A program made the position numbers and the translations under genes. The notes under the pieces were generated by a model. It did no database searches. It had not been told where the DNA came from and was given only the letters and a program-made list of their open reading frames with translations. DNA of 12,494 bases, from positions 1 to 12,494 of the forward strand of contig JAAOIJ010000060.1 in NCBI GenBank assembly GCA_015163815.1, read 5' to 3'. The stretch is from Endozoicomonadaceae bacterium (lineage in GTDB: Bacteria; Pseudomonadota; Gammaproteobacteria; Pseudomonadales; Endozoicomonadaceae). Shown here one piece after another: positions 7,130 through 12,494 of the stretch; within the stretch, counting starts at the first letter, position 1; each line of letters starts with the position of its first letter.

Positions 7130-7167
7130 GTCGCCAGCTAAATCTAAATAGAGATTAACTGGCCGAC
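7130..7167 (-). terminator. Strong stem-loop downstream of sctG
   Basis: GTCGCCAG (7130-7137) pairs with CTGGCCGAC (7159-7167) with a single bulged base. The stem continues inward (TAAATCT with AGATTA) through a second bulge and one G-U pair in minus-strand RNA. It starts 17 bp past the sctG stop. No T-run follows, so it is a non-canonical terminator or a 3' stabilising structure rather than a textbook rho-independent site. Confidence 0.4.
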
Positions 7168-7183
7168 AAAATAGCCTGTTTTA

Positions 7184-7561
7184 TTATAAGCTATGTAGCT
7201 GATTGAGTAATTCATTAGCAAGTCGTTTGGTTTCTTCATCATGTTTTTTATCAATCAAGGGTGTTAAGGTTTTTTCGCTATCTGAGTTTCGGCCTACTAG
7301 CATCAAGGCTAAACCTTTATAAGCTTTAATTAATGAATTATCAGGTTCTAAAGGTAATGCTTTTTTTTCTAATATTTCGAGAGCCTCTTGATTGTTACCC
7401 ATATTCATGCAATTAATAGCTCGACCTATATGTGGAAATAAAGTGTCTTTTTGATGACATTCAATGGCTGTAAAGATATTTTCAGCCTGTGAAAAATAAC
7501 CTCCACTACTAGCCATTAATGCAATATCTGCCATTTGACGTAAGATTGAAACGCTTACCAT
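7184..7561 (-). CDS. sctG: T3SS needle chaperone, YscG/SctG family (TPR-like)
   Basis: In the Yersinia system YscG is a TPR-fold protein that, with YscE, holds the needle subunit YscF in the cytoplasm before export. The 125-residue product is predicted almost wholly helical. Its repeated helix pairs (GGYFSQAENIFTAIECHQ, FPHIGRAINCMNMGNNQEA, SLIKAYKGLALMLVGRNSDS) have the small/large residue pattern of TPR units. Its length (YscG is 115) and its place directly after a needle gene support the call more strongly than any single motif. AAGGA lies 8 bases before the ATG. It is separated from sctF by only 23 bp, so translation from the same message is very likely. An unrelated TPR chaperone is the main alternative, unlikely given gene order. 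Confidence 0.85.
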   Translation of the reverse strand: MVSVSILRQMADIALMASSGGYFSQAENIFTAIECHQKDTLFPHIGRAINCMNMGNNQEALEILEKKALPLEPDNSLIKAYKGLALMLVGRNSDSEKTLTPLIDKKHDEETKRLANELLNQLHSL

Positions 7562-7584
7562 TCCCGCGATCCTTTTCTTGAAAA

Positions 7585-7827
7585 TTAGTTGATTTTTTGA
7601 ATAATACCCATGACTGTATCTTTGATTGATTTGAGCACGCCACTCGTTAAGCCGTAACTCATCGTGAGTTTTCCTAACTGTTGTTGTATTTTCAACATAT
7701 CTTTTAAATCTGTTGTATCTGATTGAGCTAATAATTCTTGTGTTTTTGATTCTAAATTAGTTGTATTTTTTAAACCACCTTCAAATACAGCATCTAATCC
7801 AAAAGTGCTATTATTGACGCTAGACAT
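7585..7827 (-). CDS. sctF: T3SS needle subunit, YscF/PrgI/SctF family
   Basis: This small protein polymerises into the hollow extracellular needle of the injectisome. The 80 residues match the family length (PrgI 80, YscF 87). There is no signal peptide, as expected for a T3SS substrate. A variable polar N-terminus is followed by a helix-turn-helix: first helix about 20-36, a turn at QSDTTD (35-40), and a second helix with DLKDMLKIQQQLGKLTMSYG. The C-terminal block VLKSIKDTVMGIIQKIN closely parallels YscF's VRSMKDLMQGILQKFP and should drive polymer contacts. A strong AGGGAG ribosome binding site 5 bases before the ATG fits a highly expressed subunit, the strongest in the operon. It lies between the genes for its two predicted chaperones. 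Confidence 0.93.
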   Translation of the reverse strand: MSSVNNSTFGLDAVFEGGLKNTTNLESKTQELLAQSDTTDLKDMLKIQQQLGKLTMSYGLTSGVLKSIKDTVMGIIQKIN

Positions 7828-7870
7828 ATTATCTCCCTGTATGAATAAATAGAGTGTTTATGTATGGACT

Positions 7871-8128
7871 TTAATGGAGTTGATTTTGTGTAACATGATA
7901 TTTTTTCCAAGTTAATTCAATTAAAGCAATTGAATCTTCAAGTGCTTTAATTAAAGAATTTTTTTTACTAAATTCTTCCTTTGATAGCAAAGATTTATTG
8001 GGATTTTTCAGTGTATTGATCTCATTTTGAAATTGATCAAGTAACTGTTTCTTAAAAGTCCCTTCAATATCTTGAGCTAGCTTTTCTTCTGTTGATGATA
8101 ATGAGCTTAGGTCATCAGCCATGTTCAT
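7871..8128 (-). CDS. sctE: T3SS needle co-chaperone, YscE/SctE family
   Basis: YscE is the small helical partner that with YscG forms a ternary complex with the needle protein. The 85-residue product (YscE is 66) is charged, predicted helical and without Cys. It looks like a helical hairpin: LAQDIEGTFKKQLLDQFQNE, a turn around NPNKS, then SLIKALEDSIALIELTWKKY. Sequence similarity in this family is weak, so the call leans on size, fold and position between sctD and sctF. The start codon overlaps the sctD stop by four bases (ATGA), implying translational coupling. A second ATG two codons on (8122) is equally well spaced from the GTGAG site and could be the real start. Confidence 0.8.
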   Translation of the reverse strand: MNMADDLSSLSSTEEKLAQDIEGTFKKQLLDQFQNEINTLKNPNKSLLSKEEFSKKNSLIKALEDSIALIELTWKKYHVTQNQLH

Positions 8129-9636
8129 TTTCTCACATTGTATTGAATTCGTTGGTTATCTAAGCGGAGTACTAAATAATCTAATCCGATACTTTCCAGT
8201 ATATACCCATTTGTTAGTTTAGCTCCAACGATATATTTTTCATTGTTTGATAAAATAATATAGGCATTGCGCCCTACACTAATACTTTTGATATTAAGAG
8301 ATATGTTTAAATCTTTGTTTTTTATCGGATTAAGTTTTGTTTTGAGTTGAATTTTAGGCTGATCTTTATATTTGTTTTTAAATTCAGATATCAGTGTTTT
8401 TAATAATTGAAATTCATACGTATTACTCGTTTCACCTGATAGAATAATTTCATTTGGTAATTCTACTATTTTCACCCAGGATAAAGCAAACTGTTTTAAA
8501 CTGCGAGTAACCGCTTCTGCGCGAACAGCATAGGTTTCAATTGAATGCGTCACTTCTTCAATGCCTAATACTTCCGATAGTAATAAATCATCTAATTCTT
8601 TAATAGCTTTTTGAGTATCAATATAACCTGTTATGCGAATAGATCCGGGTGACGGCATGAGATGCACTTCAAGATCTAAATTATTTTGATTTAATGTTTT
8701 TTGCGCTGATTTCAGCATTTTTTGAAGTACAATAACATTAGATTTATAAGGAATATTGTCTAATTGAAATTGTTGTAGTAAGGCCTGATACTCATTCTTT
8801 TTAGCAATATAACCTTGTAAAATAACAAAACCATTATTGTATTGTAATTGGATATCCGATAAGGCTAAAGCGTTTAGAATGTCTTTTGCTTTTTGTAGTG
8901 ACGTTTCAGCAGGCATTTGTTTCTGATCAGAGTCTGTTGTGATATTTGTATCGGATGTTGTTTCGAGTAATGGCATTTGAGTGGTATCAACGTAATAACT
9001 TACAAGACTCAGTAGCATGATGGCTAAAATAAAATAATATGTTTTCTTTTTATTCCCTTGAAAATAATGTGATATCTTCATTTTTTTCATGATATCTTTC
9101 AATGATTGCACTAAACGACTGACAGTTGAAGATTGTTTTTTATTTGTAGATTCAGATGGCATGGCATTAAATTCTGTAATAGGGATTTTTCCGTCTATAT
9201 GTTGTTTCTTTGTTTCGGTTTTATTCTCATTCTCATTCTCATTCTCATTCTCTTCTGTGTGAATTTCAATCTGCTGCTGCGATGTCTGATTGTTTGACAA
9301 AGAAGGGGTTATGGGTGATAAATCAGGTAAAGGTTCTCCAGGAATGCCAAATACAAAGTTCAAGCTAGCAATTTGAATGATATGATGTTTTTCAGGTTGA
9401 CATGTCTTGCCAACTGATTCATCATTGATAATGAAAGGCGTGTCATGCTCTGTTTCAAGTTCTAATCGATCTTCTGATACTGAAAGAGTAAATTGCTCAT
9501 CAGCAAGTTGTTTATCAGTTAGAATAAAGTCACAATCTTCATTTCTCCCAATCGTATATTTTCCAACTTCTAAATCAATTTCCGCACCAATATGCGCCCC
9601 AGACAATATTTTTAAAAACCAAATTGTTTTGCTCAT
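8125..9636 (-). CDS. sctD: T3SS inner-membrane ring protein, YscD/SctD family
   Basis: SctD forms the outer of the two inner-membrane rings of the injectisome. Domains run in family order over 503 residues. An N-terminal cytoplasmic FHA domain (about 5-97) contains YTIGRNEDCDFILTD. A low-complexity linker (about 100-195) holds five Glu-Asn pairs (128-138). One membrane span follows at about 199-215 (TYYFILAIMLLSLVSYY). The periplasmic part has BON-like ring-building modules (about 245-305, 315-370, 375-435). It ends in a C-terminal beta domain with GRNAYIILSNNEKYIVGAKL and YLVLRLDNQRIQYN, typical of YscD. The phosphothreonine-binding Ser and His of classical FHA domains are replaced (LADEQ instead of ISREH-like), so binding to phosphopeptides is unlikely, as known for YscD. 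GGAAG 7 bases before the ATG marks the start. It is first in the operon and divergent from fadD. Confidence 0.95.
   Translation of the reverse strand: MSKTIWFLKILSGAHIGAEIDLEVGKYTIGRNEDCDFILTDKQLADEQFTLSVSEDRLELETEHDTPFIINDESVGKTCQPEKHHIIQIASLNFVFGIPGEPLPDLSPITPSLSNNQTSQQQIEIHTEENENENENENKTETKKQHIDGKIPITEFNAMPSESTNKKQSSTVSRLVQSLKDIMKKMKISHYFQGNKKKTYYFILAIMLLSLVSYYVDTTQMPLLETTSDTNITTDSDQKQMPAETSLQKAKDILNALALSDIQLQYNNGFVILQGYIAKKNEYQALLQQFQLDNIPYKSNVIVLQKMLKSAQKTLNQNNLDLEVHLMPSPGSIRITGYIDTQKAIKELDDLLLSEVLGIEEVTHSIETYAVRAEAVTRSLKQFALSWVKIVELPNEIILSGETSNTYEFQLLKTLISEFKNKYKDQPKIQLKTKLNPIKNKDLNISLNIKSISVGRNAYIILSNNEKYIVGAKLTNGYILESIGLDYLVLRLDNQRIQYNVRK
9223..9252. repeat. Hexanucleotide tandem repeat, five copies, inside sctD
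   Basis: Five perfect copies of ATTCTC (GAGAAT on the coding strand) encode five Glu-Asn pairs in the cytoplasmic linker of SctD. The unit is a multiple of three, so copy-number slippage would change linker length without breaking the frame. Confidence 0.9.
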
Positions 9637-9658
9637 AATTAATCTTCCATGACAAATC

Positions 9659-9687
9659 TTGAATGCTGGTTATACCAAATATATTAG
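9659..9687 (+). promoter_or_regulatory. Possible sigma70 promoter for fadD
   Basis: TTGAAT (9659-9664), 17 bp, then TATTAG (9682-9687); four of six matches at each hexamer with ideal spacing. It lies in the 134-bp gap between divergent sctD and fadD, overlapping the region where the sctD promoter must also be. Transcription would start near 9694, giving a leader of about 80 nt or more. Confidence 0.28.
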
Positions 9688-9770
9688 ATTACTAATGTAT
9701 CTTACATCCATTATTTTAATATAAAAACACAAGGTATCTCGAAAAGAATCTATGCTGTAGACGTACTTCA

Positions 9771-11546
9771 ATGTATAGTTTAGATATAGTAACTTATTTC
9801 AGTATAACAAGTATTATTATTTCATTCATTACACTTTCATTATGTCATCTTGAATACAGGCCATTTCATATGATAGAGCAAGCAAAAATTGAAAGAAATA
9901 AACTAGATAATATAGATAAATATTTTATGAAATATGATCATTTATCTCAAGCTGTAGAAGCCATTGCAGATCATTTTCAAGATAAACCAGCTTATTGTCA
10001 TCTGAATTATCAAATGTCTTTTAATCAAGTGATATCTTTTAGTCATGATTTTGCAGCTTATTTACAACACGATACAAATTTAAAGCCAGGAGACAGAATA
10101 GGGGTGCAATTACTGAATAGTTTACAGTATCCTATCATTGTATACGGTGCTTGGAAAGCTGGTTTAATTGTTGTGAATATGAATCCTTTGTATACAGCAC
10201 GAGAAATGCTCGAACAATGCCAAGATTCACAAATTTCTGCTTTAATTTTTATGGATTTGTTTGCAGATAAAATAGACGCTTTAGTATCTCAATACCCTAT
10301 TCCTTATCTCATTCAAACGAGTTTGCCAGATTTACTGCCAACTTGGAAACGGATTCCTTATCAGTTTGTATTACGATATGTCAAAAAACTCATCAAGCCT
10401 TGTCCTGTTCCTTGTATCAAATTGAGAGATATACTCAAAAAAAAGAGTGCCCACACTGTCGAATGTGTGACGATGCAACAAACTGATATCGCTGTTTTGC
10501 AATATACAGGTGGTTCAACAGGAAAGCCGAAAGGCGTCATATTAACACACGGTAATTTGTTGTCTAATTTTGCTCAAGCCTACACAGTATTATGTGGGAG
10601 AGATGTTAGTGGATTACAAAAATTAAGGCTTGGCAAAGAGTCTATTATTGCAGCTTTACCGTTATATCATATTTATGCCTTTACTTCGCATTTATTAACT
10701 TGTTTTGCAACGGGTTCAATGAATATTTTAATTAGTAATCCAAAAGATACGCATCATGTGATTAGCTTGTTAAAAAAATATGATTTTTTTTGTTTGATTG
10801 GCTTAAATACTTTTTTTATATCATTACTGCGTCATCCTAAATTTCAAACATGTCGATTTGATAACTTACAATATACTGCATCAGGTGGTATGCCTTTGAT
10901 GCCAGAAACAGCTTTAAAATGGAAATCAGTCACAGATTGTGATATTTCAGAAGGATATGGTTTAACAGAGTGTTCTCCTTTTGTTAGCATGAATCCAATC
11001 CCACCTGGTACACAATTGAATACAGTGGGCTTGCCTGTACCAGAGACACAGCTAAAATTAATCAATTCAATGACAGGAGAGATCGTGCCTCGCAATCAAG
11101 CTGGAGAGCTGTGTGTCAAAGGGCCTCAAGTGATGCAAGGGTATTGGAGAAATGAGCTAGAAACAAAAGCAGCTTTTGATGAATCAGGATGGTTTAAAAC
11201 TGGTGATATTGCTGAGATTTTAGATAATGGGTATATTCGGATTCTAGAGCGTATTAAAGATATCATCGTTGTTTCTGGTTTTAATGTGTATCCTAATGAA
11301 ATTGAGAAAGTTGTAGATCAGCATCCGCATGTTTTAATGTCAGCTGTGATTGGCGTTTCAGATGCAAAAACAGGTGAAGCAATCAAGCTGTTTGTTGTAA
11401 AAAAACTAGAATGTACTGATGATACTTTACTATCATACTGTCGTGAACATTTAACGAGTTATAAAGTTCCAAAATATATTGAATTTCGAGACGATCTCCC
11501 CATGACACCATTAGGTAAAGTATTGCGTCGTAAATTACACTCATAA
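9771..11546 (+). CDS. fadD: Long-chain fatty acid-CoA ligase, FadD-type
   Basis: Activates fatty acids to acyl-CoA through an acyl-AMP intermediate, feeding beta-oxidation or lipid synthesis; usually peripheral on the inner membrane. It aligns with E. coli FadD (561) through the whole core. Motifs are the P-loop YTGGSTGKPKG (245-255), PLYHIYAFT, EGYGLTE (394-400), the FACS segment from GWFKTGD (473-479) to SGFNVYPNEIE, and a C-terminal catalytic Lys in PLGKVLRRK. All catalytic motifs are intact. The 591-residue frame is about 30 longer than the family. The extra N-terminus has a hydrophobic stretch (YFSITSIIISFITLSL), either a membrane anchor or untranslated. ATG 9870 would give 558 residues with a weak AGG nine bases upstream and is a serious alternative start. 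Neither start has a good Shine-Dalgarno. Followed at 73 bp by a dehydrogenase gene. Confidence 0.93.
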   Translation: MYSLDIVTYFSITSIIISFITLSLCHLEYRPFHMIEQAKIERNKLDNIDKYFMKYDHLSQAVEAIADHFQDKPAYCHLNYQMSFNQVISFSHDFAAYLQHDTNLKPGDRIGVQLLNSLQYPIIVYGAWKAGLIVVNMNPLYTAREMLEQCQDSQISALIFMDLFADKIDALVSQYPIPYLIQTSLPDLLPTWKRIPYQFVLRYVKKLIKPCPVPCIKLRDILKKKSAHTVECVTMQQTDIAVLQYTGGSTGKPKGVILTHGNLLSNFAQAYTVLCGRDVSGLQKLRLGKESIIAALPLYHIYAFTSHLLTCFATGSMNILISNPKDTHHVISLLKKYDFFCLIGLNTFFISLLRHPKFQTCRFDNLQYTASGGMPLMPETALKWKSVTDCDISEGYGLTECSPFVSMNPIPPGTQLNTVGLPVPETQLKLINSMTGEIVPRNQAGELCVKGPQVMQGYWRNELETKAAFDESGWFKTGDIAEILDNGYIRILERIKDIIVVSGFNVYPNEIEKVVDQHPHVLMSAVIGVSDAKTGEAIKLFVVKKLECTDDTLLSYCREHLTSYKVPKYIEFRDDLPMTPLGKVLRRKLHS

Positions 11547-11558
11547 TCACGATTAGCT

Positions 11559-11578
11559 TGTAATCTATTGGAATTACA
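11559..11578. other. Small inverted repeat between fadD and the dehydrogenase gene
   Basis: TGTAAT and ATTACA are separated by eight bases, 12 bp past the fadD stop. The stem is AT-rich and no T-run follows, so termination is doubtful. It may be a regulatory site or chance. Confidence 0.2.
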
Positions 11579-11619
11579 GTATGATCAGATTGATATTATT
11601 AGCATGAGTATATTTTTGT

Positions 11620-12387
11620 ATGTCAAACCTTAAATGTCAAGTGGCTGTTGTTACAGGAGCTGCTGGTGGAATTGGTTATGAAATTGTGAAGCGATTACTG
11701 CATGAACAGTATTATGTCGCTTTATTAGATCAGCAAGCTAATCAATTAGATCAAATGATAGATCAATTCGCACAATTTAAATCACAGATTAAATCCTATG
11801 TGATCGATGTGACGAATGAAGTACAAGTAACAGAAACAATGCAGAATATCAAAGACACTTGGGGTCGTTTTGATATCTTAATTAATAATGCCGGTATTTT
11901 AAAAGATAATATATTAATCAAAACAAATGCAGCACATGAAATTACACATAAACTATCTTTAGCTGAGTTTCAATCAGTACTAAACGTTAATTTAACGGGT
12001 GTCTTTTTATGTGGACGAGAAGCTGCTGTGCAAATGATCCAGTGTTTGCAAGGTGGCGTGATTATTAATATGTCTAGTTTGGTTCGTTCTGGTAATTTTG
12101 GGCAAAGTAGTTATGCGGCTTCTAAAGCAGGCGTAGCAGCATTAACGAAAACTTGGGCTCAAGAGTTGGCGCGTTGGGATATTCGTGTTGCAGGTATTGC
12201 ACCCGGTGTCATTCAAACAGTTATGACAGAAAATATGAAGCCAATAGCATTAGATATGTTATGTAAAAAAGTACCTGTAGGTCGTTTAGGATTACCAGTA
12301 GAAGTTGCAGATGCTATTGATTTTATTCTGAAAAATAAATATTTTAATGCGAGAATTTTAGAACTAGATGGTGGCTTAAGTTTATAA
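11620..12387 (+). CDS. Short-chain dehydrogenase/reductase, FabG-like
   Basis: A classical SDR of 255 residues, cytosolic, with a Rossmann fold. Its cofactor loop is TGAAGGIG (12-19), with D63 contacting adenine and NNAG at 89-92. The catalytic set is N124, S152, Y165 and K169 (YAASK), with the usual 12-residue Ser-Tyr spacing. An Asp at the end of the second strand (LLD, residue 37) suggests NAD(H) rather than NADP(H). It ends LDGGLSL as FabG-like enzymes do. It has about ten extra residues (NAAHEITHKL) after the NNAG strand compared with housekeeping FabG. Together with the FadD-type neighbour this points to a hydroxyacyl-CoA or hydroxyacyl-ACP dehydrogenase, but the substrate is not determinable here. 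The start is the first ATG that matches the family, though a ribosome binding site is barely visible. Confidence 0.9.
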   Translation: MSNLKCQVAVVTGAAGGIGYEIVKRLLHEQYYVALLDQQANQLDQMIDQFAQFKSQIKSYVIDVTNEVQVTETMQNIKDTWGRFDILINNAGILKDNILIKTNAAHEITHKLSLAEFQSVLNVNLTGVFLCGREAAVQMIQCLQGGVIINMSSLVRSGNFGQSSYAASKAGVAALTKTWAQELARWDIRVAGIAPGVIQTVMTENMKPIALDMLCKKVPVGRLGLPVEVADAIDFILKNKYFNARILELDGGLSL

Positions 12388-12406
12388 GAAAATCAATGTT
12401 AAAACG

Positions 12407-12419
12407 AAGTGAAACACTT
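12407..12419 (+). terminator. Short hairpin after the dehydrogenase gene
   Basis: AAGTG, AAA loop, CACTT: five pairs, 19 bp past the stop codon, followed by GAATATTTTG. It is short and the T-run is poor, so this is a weak terminator candidate. Confidence 0.25.
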
Positions 12420-12475
12420 GAATATTTTGACAGTCCTTGTATTATATTTTTGATCAATTGAACACATTGATAGCC

Positions 12476-12494
12476 TGAGACCTTTGCAATAAGA
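12476..12494. mobile_element. Terminal inverted repeat of a second mobile element, cut by the window edge
   Basis: TGAGACCTTTGCAATAAGA repeats the left end of the MITE (1263-1280) base for base over 18 positions, in the same orientation. The window stops here, so it cannot be said whether this is another MITE or a full insertion sequence with a transposase. An ATCAAT/ATTGAT inverted pair (12453-12471) lies just outside it. Confidence 0.6.

Larger units (their letters stand above)
6609..7183. other. 575-bp non-coding region between glnA and the sct operon
   Basis: This should contain the glnA promoter at its left and the end of the sct operon transcript at its right. A sigma70-like pair and a strong stem-loop (see entries) fit these roles. 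In the middle I see only AT-rich sequence with stops in all frames, a degenerate match to the MITE end at 6809-6826 (15 of 18 to one end), and a 17-codon frame near 6945-6995 that I do not call. It may be a decayed gene beyond recognition. Confidence 0.5.

Noticed and set aside
9407..9652. Plus-strand frame antisense to the start of sctD
   Set aside because: It covers the conserved FHA domain of sctD and the sctD ribosome binding site; a shadow frame.
10844..11095. Minus-strand frame inside fadD
   Set aside because: It is antisense to the conserved adenylation motifs of the ligase.
1..12494. CRISPR arrays, tRNA or rRNA genes, riboswitches, phage genes
   Set aside because: Looked for on both strands: no regularly spaced repeats, no cloverleaf with a T-loop consensus, no recognisable riboswitch core, no phage structural or integrase genes.

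Overview
The window comes from an AT-rich, probably host-associated Gammaproteobacterium. The leucyl-tRNA synthetase, the adenylylatable type I glutamine synthetase and the FadD-type acyl-CoA ligase all read like gammaproteobacterial proteins. A needle-complex fragment of a non-flagellar type III secretion system (T3SS) points to life in contact with eukaryotic cells. The genus cannot be fixed from the sequence alone.

Layout. Positions 1-711 hold two minus-strand genes without recognisable family: a fragment running off the left edge, and a small protein with a signal peptide. Positions 712-1498 are non-coding. They contain a promoter and terminator pair that could delimit an RNA of about 80 nt, and a 140-bp transposon-like miniature element (MITE) with near-perfect 18-bp terminal inverted repeats and a 24-bp internal hairpin. 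Then come leuS (1499-4087) and, 29 bp later, a FAD-dependent oxidoreductase on the plus strand. Glutamine synthetase (glnA) converges on them from the minus strand. A 575-bp non-coding stretch separates glnA from a compact minus-strand operon, sctD-sctE-sctF-sctG (9636 down to 7184). This is the same gene order as Yersinia yscDEFG. Divergent from sctD, on the plus strand, are an acyl-CoA ligase (fadD) and a short-chain dehydrogenase. The window ends in a second copy of the MITE terminal repeat, probably the edge of another mobile element.

How the parts fit. SctD is the inner-membrane ring protein of the injectisome. SctF is the needle subunit, and SctE and SctG are by family knowledge its two-part chaperone, so the operon makes a membrane ring protein plus a needle subunit kept soluble until export. 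No other T3SS component is visible nearby: the flanks are metabolic genes. The apparatus is therefore likely encoded at several scattered loci, as in Chlamydiae, rather than in one island. FadD and the dehydrogenase probably act on fatty acyl substrates. The most unusual items are the detached sctDEFG block, the MITE upstream of leuS, the candidate small RNA, and leuS being followed by an oxidoreductase instead of the usual lptE-holA.
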